A program made the translations under genes and the position numbers. The notes beneath the pieces are model-generated. The model ran no database searches. It was given only the letters and a program-made list of their open reading frames with translations, and was not told where the DNA came from. Shown here piece after piece: positions 22,901 through 31,494 of a stretch of DNA of 64,000 bases (position 1 is its first letter; every line of letters starts with the position of its first letter). The stretch spans positions 12,074,932 to 12,138,931 of the forward strand of contig CAIIXF020000012.1 of NCBI GenBank assembly GCA_903813345.2. Reading direction: 5' to 3'. The stretch is from Owenia fusiformis. Lineage: Eukaryota; Annelida; Polychaeta; Sabellida; Oweniidae.

Positions 22901-24801
22901 AAGTTTCACTTTCTCATCTATATCAAATGATGTCAAAATCATTTTATAAATAAAAAAAATGGAATCTGGAGTCTTGAATTGAACTTGTTCAATTTCTCCA
23001 ATCTAGTTTATTTATATATTTATACAAAGAATACATAAACAAATGCACATGTGCTCGTGGCTGGGCATCAGCATTATCAGCATTATCAGCCACGTTATAT
23101 GATGAAACTCAATTAACTGTATTCAATCAGACATTAAGAAAAAGGGTTGTATTTGTGGAGGGTAACAGTGGTGGGGGTGACCTAGACATTTTTACATCGT
23201 TCAAAAAAGATGGCACTACATTTGAGGATATTTAAGTTTACATCTTATGTCTTCATTTTTGAAATGGAGAGTTCTGATGAATTTATAACATCGTCATTGA
23301 ATAGATCTATTTTAAGCCTGGATTTGAATATACTAAGGGTAGGTGAATTTCTTATTTCATGTGAAAGCTTATTCCATTCAGTAAGTGTTTTTGATATGCA
23401 AGATCTATTAAAAAAGGAGGATTTATTTGGAATTGTGTAGCTCAGTTGATTTCTTAGACCATAAGCATGATTTATTTTGAGAGGCTCAAAAATGTTAAGA
23501 ACATAAGAGGGTAGCATATTATTATGTGCCCTATACATGAAAGTACTTCTGTGATATTGACGCCTCTTTGTTAATGTTGGCCAATTTAAATTATTCAACA
23601 CTTTAATTGTTAAGGTCCCATGAAGAGTGCCTGAACAAATACAAGTGGTTTTATAGTAAAGTCGATCTAATAACTGTAATTTTGGTAATTTTGTTGTGTT
23701 TGCAACAAAAATTGGCAACATAAAAGATTTAAAGATTGTTTCGAGATGTTTTCCTTTTATTTTCTGACAGAGCGCTTTTAGTGGATTTAAAAGTTTGTCT
23801 ATTCTTGCGCCAATTTTGCGCCAAGTCTGTTTTTACTGTAACGTATGAGTAGAATAATTATTTAATACGAAAAATCAAGTAAATTTAAACTAGACTCAAA
23901 GGCCCCATATTGAGTTTAGACCACTTTAGCTTATGTTGTACAAATTTGATATGTGAAACTTTTGTTTTTAATTTCTAAGTTTTTGAAAGACTTTTTGTTC
24001 ATAAAATAGTGAATTTATTTAAAACTATATGTTAGAGCTCACGCATATACATGTATATCCTTTATTAAGCGATAATATACACCAGTACATAGCATTCATC
24101 CTCACGTTTGAAAGTGGTTCAGAGAAATATGCATTTTAAAATTTTAGTTCTCAGAGAAACCGATGGTACAATAATATCTAAAACATAATACATTCTTCTT
24201 TTCTACCAAACTAAACAATCACAATTATTACGGATTATTTATAATACTTCAACTTTTATGAGAAAAGGAAAAGGCCAAATTTGTTTTTCAAAAAAATCTC
24301 AAGTAACTTTTAAAGTGATGGAAAAAATTGTAAATGATTAATAAAAACATATCATCAAACTCTACATGGCGCCTTTAAGATAGGTCATTGGGCCTTTTTA
24401 TATTTGGATTACAATGTACAGTATCATAGTTGTAACAATATTGCCTATTGTGCAAGCCTACATTATTCTGTAACTAAAGTTTTGTAGTTTTTATTTTATG
24501 ATACTTATTTTGGGCTAACTGTTTTTCAAGGTGGTATACTGGCGGCATACTGGTTACTAGAGGAGGTTTAGTAATAGCTGGAAATACAGAGGATAGATAT
24601 CTTCGGGCGTTTAACATTGAAACTGGGGAACAGCTCTACAGATCTCCAGATCCAATGATTGCTGCGGCAGCGGGGAATCCAATATCCTACAGAACTAGTG
24701 GGAGGCAATATGTTGTTCTTACTGTAGGTGGTAACTCGTTTTTGGGACGGTCCGCCAACCACTCAAGAAGTGACCACGTGTATGCCTTCGCGTTGCCATG
24801 A
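4756..24801 (+). CDS. Copy A: PQQ-dependent glucose/quinate/shikimate dehydrogenase-like protein, 15 coding exons
   Basis: Joined exons: 4756-4914, 5136-5225, 5556-5672, 5859-6051, 7318-7423, 10499-10664, 11232-11328, 11559-11759, 12306-12463, 15877-15945, 17247-17339, 18023-18196, 20634-20796, 20937-21180, 24531-24801. They total 2301 nt with no internal stop, giving 766 residues; all introns are GT-AG. Residues 1-19 look like a signal peptide ending SCYA. Residues about 20-122 match nothing I recognise. Residues 123-766 follow bacterial membrane glucose dehydrogenase (Gcd) order: RYSPL, NVKDLTIAWTFR, CTPWRAIVALD, CRGVATW, WAPISGDNELGFVYVP, GDNHYCNSVVALN, HHD, TKMGFLYVLD, SPTQPF, KDLWGRT, IFTPA, LIPR and GRQYVVL. 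The five N-terminal membrane helices of bacterial Gcd are absent. Lys455 matches the active-site Lys, but the expected catalytic Asp is Ser428. The exon before the start codon is not identified; a splice acceptor (tttttccgcag) lies 10 bases upstream of the ATG, so a 5' UTR exon is likely. Confidence 0.93.
5136..5225 (+). CDS. Copy A exon 2: N-terminal segment
   Basis: This exon encodes residues 54-83, including RYGPIGKWKCK and NGDILAIK. It is 90 nt and phase 0 at both ends. The acceptor is ataag and the donor gtaaaa. No known domain is recognised. Copy B lacks one A in this exon. Confidence 0.85.
5400..5512. repeat. AT microsatellite (ATAAT/TATAA type) in intron 2 of copy A
   Basis: An imperfect run of ataatata-type units lies just before exon 3. 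Copy B has a similar tract interrupted by insertions. Confidence 0.8.
5556..5672 (+). CDS. Copy A exon 3: N-terminal segment before the propeller
   Basis: This exon encodes residues 84-122, including ERPDAYIHILVDNKG and GFFKWNDCIH. It is phase 0 at both ends with donor gtaagc. The acceptor could also lie 6 bases downstream, because gtcaag is repeated; that would remove two residues. The sequence is almost unchanged in copy B. Confidence 0.85.
5859..6051 (+). CDS. Copy A exon 4: start of the quinoprotein propeller
   Basis: This exon encodes residues 123-186 plus one base. It opens with YWEHYGNTVGGTRYSPLDEI and continues NVNNVKDLTIAWTFRYGP, the usual N-terminal signature of PQQ dehydrogenases. 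The frame requires the acceptor tgctagag, not the nearer tag. The donor is gtatac, phase 1. Confidence 0.93.
6718..7114. mobile_element. TA-flanked inverted-repeat element with a small ORF, intron 4 of copy A
   Basis: The ends are CAGTGCATTAGACCAATAAG and, inverted, CAGTGCATTAGGCCAATGAA, flanked by TA on both sides. That fits a Tc1/mariner-pogo type insertion. It contains a 76-residue frame at 6794-7024 starting MEVNLLVNGHEF, with no recognised homology. The shorter copy B intron lacks it. Confidence 0.7.
7318..7423 (+). CDS. Copy A exon 5: propeller, CTPW motif
   Basis: This exon encodes the segment NDLLIFCTPWRAIVALDPIT followed by GAEVW, a canonical propeller strand with its W-motif. The acceptor is aatttag and the donor gtgagt, leaving phase 2. 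Bacterial Gcd has His where this protein has Trp in CTPW. That Trp resembles quinoprotein alcohol dehydrogenases (TPW). Confidence 0.93.
7930..9010 (-). pseudogene. Degenerate non-LTR retroelement C-terminal region (R2/NeSL-like tail)
   Basis: Minus-strand fragments in several frames resemble a repeat ORF common in invertebrate and fish genomes. In order: PMTAVE at about 8990; GRKWKPQESIREAEERLRYK and DIVGVV at about 8700; SVEEERH at about 8570; ATDWQLQVDLYQKLVFP at about 8300; LIIELSVPWED at about 8180; then IEVGCRGFPA near 8060. I associate it with the end of R2-type reverse transcriptase polyproteins. Frameshifts and stops make it non-functional. Confidence 0.65.
9290..9480. repeat. Minisatellite of about 60-bp units, intron 5 of copy A
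   Basis: Three to four imperfect units contain gaactcc-attcaaa and gactcccaattaatgattc motifs. The 120 bases before it hold similar shorter motifs. Confidence 0.6.
10499..10664 (+). CDS. Copy A exon 6: propeller, CRGVATW motif
   Basis: This exon runs to residue 277 and contains WANTCRGVATW, RSIYIPTLDLRLLAVDAANG and CGDFGVE. CRGV is characteristic of the glucose dehydrogenase branch; alcohol dehydrogenases usually have NRGV preceded by a Cys-Cys pair. Acceptor gttaag and donor gtatgt keep the frame. Confidence 0.93.
11232..11328 (+). CDS. Copy A exon 7: propeller
   Basis: This exon encodes GFADLRVATPNVNCVWYLNP followed by PAVVRDVLIFGQ, which aligns with the TSPP-and-gate region of Gcd. It starts in phase 0 and ends in phase 1 with donor gtatgt. 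It lies in the part of copy B that is lost at the assembly gap. Confidence 0.9.
11559..11759 (+). CDS. Copy A exon 8: propeller, WAPISGDNELG motif
   Basis: This exon encodes ITDDDCGDNAPKGSIPAFNA, then RTGQFMWNFMIVP and GAGNAWAPISGDNELG. This matches the family pattern of a propeller strand plus the Trp-Ala-Pro loop. The donor is gtgaga, phase 1. The 143-residue open frame on the other strand here is a shadow. Confidence 0.95.
11950..12247. mobile_element. 300-bp MITE, copy 1 of a family (intron 8 of copy A)
   Basis: The ends are diverged forms of CAAGGAGGATTGG and its complement. A 9-bp flanking duplication, GTCCTAATC/GTCCTAGTT, differs at two positions. It is closely similar over its length to 41232-41536. 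The right edge is only about 60 bp before exon 9. Confidence 0.75.
12306..12463 (+). CDS. Copy A exon 9: propeller, GDN and HHD motifs
   Basis: This exon encodes FVYVPTSSPNPDHFGTNRIG, DNHYCNSVVALN, and the end HHDIFSY at residues 423-429. The acceptor is gttag and the donor gtaagt, phase 0. In bacterial relatives the last motif reads HHDxWDxD, and its W-D aspartate is the catalytic base. Here that position is Ser428. Confidence 0.95.
12640..15460 (-). pseudogene. Degenerate DIRS/Ngaro-type tyrosine-recombinase retrotransposon, intron 9 of copy A
   Basis: Read on the minus strand, gag-like sequence (15410-14540) ends in a CCCH finger (ICRNFNKGVCRYDNCRFELI). Reverse transcriptase follows: KPTIVSALNAIKKPDSDFIR then LIHDCSQP at about 14230, YKVDLSEAYRYVRIHRSDYQ at about 14060, VYLDD-like remains at about 13900. 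RNase H (VDKSTVASGGYFQGDW) is at about 13440. The N-terminus of a tyrosine recombinase (FLGFYTLMGYNPAP, SIKLYLNIVRIYHLD) is at about 12900-12750. Stops and frameshifts are frequent, and the 3' part appears truncated. Confidence 0.8.
15577..15639. repeat. Perfect 30-bp inverted repeat with 3-base loop
   Basis: CATGCTAATATAAAGCAAAT and ten more bases are repeated exactly in inverse orientation around ACC. It sits between the DIRS remnant and exon 10. Perfect pairing suggests recent origin or an assembly or cloning artefact. Confidence 0.9.
15877..15945 (+). CDS. Copy A exon 10: short propeller exon
   Basis: This exon encodes residues 430-452, GLNVQPVVGSISRNGKERKV followed by VLQ, aligned with the LPAQPTL segment of Gcd. 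It is 69 nt and phase 0 at both ends, with acceptor aataaag and donor gtgagc. Confidence 0.88.
15946..17246 (+). other. Intron 10 of copy A: AT-rich, no gene seen
   Basis: It contains an imperfect doublet at 16583-16630 (aataatttataatgagggc repeated). At about 16880-17120 it holds sequence resembling a dispersed repeat that recurs near 34070-34320. Confidence 0.6.
17247..17339 (+). CDS. Copy A exon 11: propeller, active-site lysine
   Basis: This exon encodes GTKMGFLYVLDATNGEPVFD and then IQEQNVPTFTD. The Lys at residue 455 aligns with Lys493 of E. coli Gcd, 27 residues after the catalytic-Asp position in both proteins. Acceptor is tttcag, donor gtatgt, phase 0. Confidence 0.94.
17645..17690 (+). 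repeat. tRNA-like 3' fragment (B-box), probable SINE remnant
   Basis: GGTTCGAATCCCGG is a canonical pol III B-box, followed by a T-rich tract. No intact A-box or cloverleaf is seen upstream, so it is not a tRNA gene. Confidence 0.45.
18023..18196 (+). CDS. Copy A exon 12: propeller, PGE-SPTQPF motif
   Basis: This exon encodes LPGEIPSPTQPFPVDDFLKL and KDLWGRTNVQEQVCADF. The SPTQPF and KDLWG segments are diagnostic of the Gcd/quinate dehydrogenase branch. Phase 0 at both ends, donor gtatgc. Confidence 0.95.
18330..20430 (+). pseudogene. 5'-truncated LINE reverse transcriptase (CR1/Jockey-like clade), intron 12 of copy A
   Basis: Fragments in order: ANGFNDYFVNVGNNLAKHI (about 18490), QFGCRKNRSTYLAILSFLEN (about 18960), FLDLSKAFDTVNHD (about 19060), GVPQGTTLGPILFIIYINDI (about 19240), FADDTNIFYS (19330), then an LSLNVQKTKFMIY region and a C-terminal tail to about 20150. 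The FADD catalytic motif is intact. Several frameshifts and stops break the frame, and no endonuclease domain is present. The element ends in an A/T-rich tail near 20430. Confidence 0.88.
20634..20796 (+). CDS. Copy A exon 13: propeller
   Basis: This exon encodes IFTPALVSKPIWWIPGLTGG, MNIGGSVALDPTRSIAVAAT and the start of the LIPR loop. The nearest donor (after ATTCAC) breaks the frame. The gtaacc donor ten bases further restores phase 1 and yields the expected KQLIPR across the junction. Confidence 0.9.
20937..21180 (+). CDS. Copy A exon 14: propeller, LIPR and PPWAMLHAVD motifs
   Basis: This exon encodes KQLIPRNTSSPLPQW, then YGFTLFKEKCDKPPWAMLHA and VDLQNGRKLWSIPHGT. It aligns with the Gcd segment that reads QPAWGYISALDL. 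Acceptor is ctgttttag, donor gtaatt, phase 2. Confidence 0.94.
21665..21905. repeat. Tandem doublet of about 125-145 bp in intron 14 of copy A
   Basis: Two imperfect units share aatctgacgtcattt, a gcgcg tract, gttcatg and ttgttgaatacg-type motifs. No coding signal. Confidence 0.6.
22046..22980. repeat. Repeat block bounded by agactccagatt / aatctggagtct
   Basis: It begins with a small hairpin (agactccagatt, gaaa, atctggagtct) and ends near 22970 with ggaatctggagtct. Inside, 22439-22530 and 22619-22700 are two copies of a 180-bp-spaced unit (gaaatcttctcaggattcc, ccggttcaggag). Copy B lacks the block, so it is inserted. Confidence 0.55.
23240..23730 (-). pseudogene. LINE ORF2 C-terminal fragment
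   Basis: A 158-residue open frame on the minus strand contains LPKLQLLDRL, LNWPTLTKRRQYHRSTFMYR, YVLNIFEPL and WNKLSHEIRNSPTLSIFKSR. This is the typical tail downstream of reverse transcriptase in CR1/Jockey-like LINEs. It has no reverse transcriptase core here and opposite orientation to the LINE at 18330-20430. Confidence 0.8.
24531..24801 (+). CDS. Copy A exon 15: C-terminal propeller closure and stop
   Basis: This exon encodes WYTGGILVTRGGLVIAGNTE, DRYLRAFNIETGEQLY, GRQYVVLTVGGNSF and the end HVYAFALP before TGA. It closely follows the C-terminus of bacterial glucose dehydrogenases (LRAF, GRQYVV, AGG, VAFALP). A polyadenylation signal follows 82 bases later. Confidence 0.96.
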
Positions 24802-24883
24802 TGCAGCATACTATCTGAGCCTGCAAATGAGTTTGACGCGAATCACAACGTCACTAATAATTTTAAGCTATACCATGTTTGCA

Positions 24884-24889
24884 AATAAA
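24884..24889 (+). promoter_or_regulatory. Polyadenylation signal of copy A
   Basis: AATAAA lies 82 bases after the stop codon. The paralogous position in copy B carries the same signal. Confidence 0.75.
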
Positions 24890-25194
24890 ACACATTATTA
24901 CAAAATCAAATTTGTTTTAGTATTATCATAATTTTAACGGCGTATATTTCATGTGTAAAACACCTAATACATCTCTCTGCAAATGGATGGCACTTCAGAA
25001 AATGAACACTTTGAAATATACAATGTATATATATAACTTTATGTATGTACAATGGATATCCACACATCATATGTGTATATTGACTTGCGTGTAAGTATAC
25101 TTGAAATATAATAAATATTGAATTAATAAAAAACATATGGGTTGTATGACTTGCCAAGGTTGAAAATGATGAAATATAGATGTAACTGAAGGGT

Positions 25195-25265
25195 ATCAAG
25201 ACGTTTCACCCCCTGGACATTTCACCCCCTAGGCGGTTCACCCCCTAGACGTTTCACCCGGTAGA
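25195..25265. repeat. Short tandem repeat of ttcaccccctagac-type units
   Basis: About four units of roughly 16 bp (ttcaccccctggaca, ttcaccccctaggcg and variants) start exactly where similarity between the duplication units ends. Confidence 0.75.
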
Positions 25266-26080
25266 CATAGTATTTGTTTATATGAAAGATCTAAAAATGA
25301 ATCAAGGTCAGGGTGCACTTTGATGAAAAGACCACGTGGAGGATGGCAAGACGGTCATATCTTTCACCATGAGTACTTTCTGGGCATAAATACAGTGTTT
25401 TTATTAAAACAATATGTTTTCTTTCAAGTGAAGTGCCCATGGTGATAAAAATATCAATCAAACAATTAGAGAAATTATGAATAGGGACCCCATGTCAACA
25501 TTTTTTTCAAAATATTGAACCTATTTGCTCAAAAGAGGATCTCCCTTCTCTGTTTTTATTGCATGAAAACATTATTCAACAAGGGGTCTATGAAATGTTC
25601 AAAAATAGAATGGTATTGAAAGTCTAGTTTTGGAGATATCAATTTTGGAAGACCAAAATTATGCTGAAAACGATGGATAGCACGCGTTTTCCCAATGGGA
25701 AATTGTTAATATAGTGAAGAGGGGACTTTCCATATGTTTTAATTGATTAAACACAGCCTTTGAGGGACCATCGCCATCCTGGAAGTCCTGTCTATCAAAG
25801 TATTTCGTTTTCAAATGTTGCATTCACGCCATGTGGAACAGTCATACTTGGTCATACAGGGATTTAGTATAAATCTAGAGGCCTGTAGATCGACCGATGT
25901 AATTACACTATATACATTTTCTGAAAATGAGATGGATATGTGAAAAAATCACAAAATGAGAGCATTTTTATCAGAATACTAGTATATTGATCGCCCCTTG
26001 TATAAATCATAATTTATCAATTCCAAAGTACATAGTAGCCCGAAGAGAATTGTTCAAGGGTCACTTTTCCTTAAATTATT

Positions 26081-26419
26081 TACTGTAGCCTACGCCCGGT
26101 ATTATTCGCGAGTTTTAATTTCGAGAATTTCGAGAAATACCAATTTCGCAGCCATTAAATTTCGCGGATTTCAAAGGTTTCAATTCCATTATTCTCTGAA
26201 TCCTCAAGCTCTGTACACATTAATTTACCTTATCTACAGTAATTACACCTACCCAATGTCATATTTGGATGAGATTTAAAATTTCTAGATCTTAGTAAAC
26301 GGCATGTTGCACCTCAGCCTTTAATTTGCGAAATTCACGACGATTAATTTTCGCGATTTTAATACAGTCGCGAAAAGCGCGAAACTAAATCGCACGCGAA
26401 AAATACTGGGCGTACAGTA
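26081..26419. mobile_element. MITE with TACTGTA...TACAGTA termini
   Basis: Imperfect terminal inverted repeats begin TACTGTA and continue CGCCC.GTATT.TTCGCG. The interior is rich in CGCGAAA/TTTCGCG motifs. A similar element is at 34382-34644. No coding frame. Confidence 0.6.
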
Positions 26420-26712
26420 TTTAATGTTCGGTATTATCAAAATCCAATTACATATTTCAAAACTAGAGTAAAATTCTAACATAAAAAGATATTTAAGGGG
26501 CATCTCTTAATTTATTAATATTATAGTCTTTCGTTCATAGTACATGTATGAGTGACGCAAATACATAATACAGTATGTTTTGTGAATTTGAATGTTCGGG
26601 TCTACGAAGTGAATTGCTGCTTTGATATAAGGGAATGATTGCATTTAAAACCTTTTTTTAAATTGACTGGTATGCATACTTGAAAAAGTCCATACATTGC
26701 ATATACAGTATA

Positions 26713-26878
26713 CAATTGTTGACCTCTCCAGAGGTCAACCGGCAAAATTGTATACCGAGACTGTAAACCGAGAAACTACTGTTGACAGAGACCGAAGGTC
26801 GAGGTCAACAGTAGTTTCAAGGTTTACAGTCGAGGTATATGGTTTTGACGGTTGACCGAATGGAGAGGTCAACAATTG
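26713..26878. repeat. Palindromic element, 166 bp
   Basis: CAATTGTTGACCTCTCC at the left is mirrored at the right. The arms pair through CTACTGTTGAC around gaccgaaggtc at the centre. Confidence 0.8.
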
Positions 26879-27279
26879 TTTTGTTAGTCAGAAGATACTA
26901 ATAATACACATATAGACGACAGTCATCAATCATGGCTTCATTTCACAATCTTTTCTCCGAACCACGCCAGCAATAAATTTTTTAAGAAAATCTTATGACA
27001 GTGGTAGCTAAACTCTTTGTTTTTGGCACATAACTGCATACTCACTTGTAAATTAATGTTAATTTTTCGTTTCTCTTTGTATTTTTGCTATACTTGTCGT
27101 CTAGCAAAGTCAAAATATCACTTTCATCAACGTTTACGAAATGTCCGTCTACCATGTTGTTTCTGTAAACATTATGACGTCATAGTTCCCATAATTCACA
27201 AGTGTAGTACAGTAACATAAGCGGTCAATAATATCAGCAGGAGATCCAAGACGTCATTTCCATTGTTCTTTCGGCAAAA

Positions 27280-28440
27280 TCGCGTAGTAATCTACGGTGA
27301 TCAGTCCATTTAAATTTCACGCTTTTGAACGTCATGGTGTATACATGCATTTCTAATCGATCATATCTCAGTCAATATTTATCATTATATTATAAATTTG
27401 ATAATTAATGAAAGCTTATAACCAGGGCATTACGTATGCGAATTTGTTATTTTGGTCAGATAAAATACCAACCAGTTACGGGTGCTAAAGTTTTGACATA
27501 TTTTTCATTAAAAATGCAGAAATGTGTATCATGTTCGAGGGTTAAATAGGCTATTAAAACAAGTCGGGTTAAAAAATGTTTTTCACTCATCATTTAGCCC
27601 ACATCGAGCTCTTTCCAATGGTATAATTGTTTTTTTCTGAAACCCCTGAAGACAAATTTCTGCCAACTTTCTGTAACGACGAGTGAAAAATCATGGTTTT
27701 TCCCGCAAACCAATGACGTCGTATTTCTCGATTTTTATACCAAGATTAGATTTGATACGCGTATGATATTTGTTCACGGTCATATCTCGGTCAATATTCG
27801 TCATTGAATGATCATTTTTACAGTTAATGAAAGCTTATTATTTCATAGCTTATGTTCATATGTGTGTATTATACCTACTCTTATCAACTCTCAGATCTTA
27901 CTTATAATGTTATTGGTGTTTATTAGAGTTCTATTTTGTCTTTAAATTTGTTTAAATTTTGATACGCATCCAATAATACTGTAATATATAATTATTATAT
28001 TATCTCCAATCAATGGAGGGAAAATAAATCTAATAATAATAACAAGGGCAATGCGCATATGGATAAGTTATTTCGACCCGATTAAATACCACCCAGCTAC
28101 GGGTACAAACGTGTAAAACATTTTTTCACAGAAATTCACTGAAAATGCACAAATGTGTATCACATTCGCGCGTTAATTGGGCTATTAAATCTCGTCGAGT
28201 TAAAAAATGTTTTTCAGTCTACATTTAGCCCACAATGAGCTCTCTCCAATGGTACGATTGTTTTCTTCTGAAACTTCTGAAGACAAATTTCTGCCAACTT
28301 TCTGTAACGACGAGTGAAAAATCATGGTTTTTACCGCAAACCAATGACGACGTCGTATTTCTCGATTTTTAAACCAAGATTAGATTTGATACGCGTATGT
28401 ATTTGTTCATGGCCATATCTCGGTCAATATGCATTAATGA
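27280..28440. repeat. Direct repeat of about 280-320 bp, two clear copies
   Basis: 27520-27840 and 28157-28430 share long stretches including tagcccacatcgagctct, gacaaatttctgccaacttt and gtaacgacgagtgaaaaatc. A fragment also occurs near 38375. They are repeats with no coding signal. Confidence 0.75.
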
Positions 28441-29258
28441 TTCAGTATGAATCTAATACAACATAAAAGAGTATCACAAGCACATCACATTGATGGACTT
28501 ATTACATATGATCCGATGGAATGCAGCCAATAAAACCAGGTTACGTGTTACCGTTCTTCACGCCAAATGCGTAAATGTGACTCGTTTTAGCGCATTAATT
28601 GAAGCATGGTTGGACATCAGTAAGAATTCTTTTCCAACTTTGAACAATGAAAGTCAAAATACCCGGCTTTTAATTTTACGTTGTGAGATCGGCGGCCGTC
28701 TATATTTCTCGATTTGTCGAATGAGGGAATTCATTGTATAAATGTGCAATCATTGCTCGCTCTGTATTTAAATCGATTTTATATCAAGACCGGACACCGG
28801 ATATCACGACGATGAATAAATATCCGAATTAAGCGAATTATTTCGAAGGCATGTTTTATTCGAAAATGATCAGCTCACGTATACATATTCATTCATAGCA
28901 TAATGACCCCTGTTTAGTCTCGGATGAGCTGTGAATGCCTTCTATGCCCGGCTTCAATTCAACAATTCTGCCGACGCCCCTAAGTCAACACGCTATTAAA
29001 AATCATCCAATAAAACCGCTATCAGGCTATGCAGATATAAATTTTCGAAAACACTATCTCGACAGATTGGTTTTAAAAAACATTGTACTGGTAATTTCAG
29101 CATTATGTTCCGAGGAGCCACTCACCTAATAGCCATAATTTGTAAATTGTGCATCCTCAGTCTGTCAGCCGCTTAGCGTATGGATCAGTGACGCTGACCG
29201 CATATTGCTCCTTTCATTTGTAGCAGTTTGCACAACGTCGACGTGCAACTAGTTGGTG

Positions 29259-29441
29259 CAAGGAGGGTTGACTCCAAGAATTTCATTTTTGGAATGTTTC
29301 GATAGGAAATAAGACCAAAATTCACGATCCAAATGTTGAAGTGAACAAATGGCGGCTGTTGGAATTCGAATTTTGAAGCACATTCCCATATATGAGACAG
29401 AATATGGATGGATATTGCACTCTGGGAGGCAATCTTCCTTG
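29259..29441. mobile_element. 300-bp MITE family, internally shortened copy
   Basis: The ends CAAGGAGGGTTGACTCC and its complement, plus the aaataagaccaaaattcacg interior, match 41232-41536. Part of the left interior is deleted. Confidence 0.7.
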
Positions 29442-29571
29442 CCCTTAGGAAAATCAATAGTACATCGACTTTATTTATTTAATAATTGAAAGGAAGTGAA
29501 GTTAACGAAATATTCGAATACAATACATATTGCCGAAAAAGCACATTTATTTCGTGGGTATTTAAAGGACC

Positions 29572-29796
29572 GCGAGTTGTTTGTAGAATGAATCTAGGGA
29601 GCTTGTTCATGCATTTCACTTGTGTTTTTCATCTAAAAAACATCAATACACTTTAAAACACTATGTAACAATACTTGGGTGTTAGTCCATAGATAATACT
29701 TGAAAATGAGATATTTTTGGGGGTTATATGGTGCAATCTTAGAGTCAATTAAATGTTTTAAAGTGTATCATTCTACAAACAACTCACGGTCCTTTA
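29572..29796. mobile_element. Inverted-repeat element, about 225 bp
   Basis: TTTAAAGGACCGCGAGTTGT and following bases recur inverted as ACTCACGGTCCTTTA at 29780-29796, giving imperfect terminal repeats of about 28 bp. No coding frame. Confidence 0.65.
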
Positions 29797-30056
29797 CCCT
29801 ACAAATCTCCCTACCCTTCCGTGTTTTCCTGACGTTTTCACGAACCTTCCCTGTTCCACCTAACAAGACTCTTTTCCCCCATTGCTATACCCGTATACTG
29901 GTATACTGCCCATAGATCTGTGCACAGGAGTTTCACACGGAAAATGAACTTATTTTAGGAAATATTGTGGAAAAAATTATACTTAGTAAATAATTTCTCA
30001 ACAATATAGGCTGACCGTTGAATGCAATTATTCATTTATTTCATTTCATCAATACT

Positions 30057-30898
30057 CACCCTATGCAGACAGAGCCTGTGGGAAATATTGGGTGCGGCGC
30101 AAATGAGCGGAGGGTGCGGAGCTAACGGTCATTTTTGAATTTAAAATTGGGATATTTCTGAAACTAAGCCGTTTTGGGACTTCAAGGTATGTGTATTTGA
30201 CACCAAATATCAATAAAATTGTGAAAATAGTAGTGCAATTCATTTTATAGCGACGTAGTATGCCTTAAACATTTCCCAAACCTATATATTTTTAGACTAT
30301 CCTTTTAATACTGCGTCCCCAGCATTCATAAAAAATGGTGTTCAAGATACACTACCCATGCAAATTATTTTTGCATCTTTGAAGCCAGGCAGTATCTGTG
30401 TGATTTTATAAAAATTCGGAAATGTTCTTCAGATGTGAGCCCCCTCTAAATATTGGGTGCGGAGGTATGTTTATGGAGCTCCTCCGCACCCAATATTTAG
30501 AGGGGGCTCATATCTGAAAAACATTTCCGAATTTTTATAAAATCACACAGATACTGCCTGGCTTCCAAGATGCAAAAATAATTTGTATAGATAGTGTACC
30601 TTGAACACCATTTTTTATGAATGCTGGGGACTCAGTATTAAAAGGATAATTTCAAAATATATAGGTCTGGGAAAGGTTTAAGGCACACTGCGTCGCTATA
30701 GAATGAATTGCGCTACTATTTTCACAATTGTATTGATATTTGGTGTCAAATACACATATCTTGGTATATTTGAAGTCCCAAAACGGCTTAATTTCAGAAA
30801 TATCCCAAATTTAAATTAAAAAATGACCGTTAGCTCCGCAACCTCCGCTCATTTGCTCCGCACCCAATATTTACCACAGGCTCTGTCTGCATAGGGTG
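30057..30898. mobile_element. Near-perfect 842-bp palindrome with 5-bp target duplication
   Basis: The left end CACCCTATGCAGACAGAGCC is mirrored at the right. The arms pair over about 400 bp and meet near 30475. ATACT flanks both sides (30052-30056, 30899-30903). No intact coding frame. Its build resembles 2537-4017, but the sequences differ. Confidence 0.88.
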
Positions 30899-31494
30899 AT
30901 ACTAGTAATCATAAAATCATGACGCTTACACGCCAGCATGCTGACATGGTTTTAATTCTAAAAATTAAGATAAAGTGCAGTTATATAGTACCAAATAATA
31001 TTCATTCATAATATGCTAGGCTATGGAACAAATACTCAGTAATATGTCTTTTGTGGAGATCAATTCTGAAAAAGAGGGGTGGACCCCCAGAGCTTTAGCG
31101 ATGACTGATATATTAGTCTCCTGCCTACCACCTACCATGAGTCTGGGTATCGACTTAGAAAATATTGAAAATTGTAATGTCTGATAAACCAACTCAATCA
31201 CACATATTATTAAACTTCAATATCTTATCCTTCTATTCTGAGATTACAAAAATATCAATTTGTATCACAATTGATGAAGAATATTGGCATCAAAGACAAA
31301 TCAATAGCAAATATTAAATGAATTATTTATACAAAAACTTTGAAACATATCCTCCAAAATATTGCGTACTTTCTTTGTATAGACATTGAATGGTATTTCT
31401 GGATAAGTGAATTGGTGTTTATCTGGGTAATCAAGGGATTATAGTCACTCAAAGTTACTGAGCATCCAGTTTTGAGACTTCAATTGTGTTAGTG

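Larger units (their letters stand above)
2268..25195 (+). repeat. Segmental duplication, unit A
   Basis: Sequence similar to unit B begins near the aagctcgttcgtttcg stretch at about 2307. It runs through the upstream region, exons and intron edges of the gene to about 25195, where similarity stops at atgtaactga. Unit A has its own insertions: the palindromic element at 2537-4017, retroelement fragments in several introns, and about 2 kb in intron 14. Confidence 0.8.

Noticed and set aside
4756-24801. Bacterial contamination as the source of the quinoprotein exons
   Set aside because: Exons are split by GT-AG introns containing animal-type retroelements and use eukaryotic polyadenylation signals.
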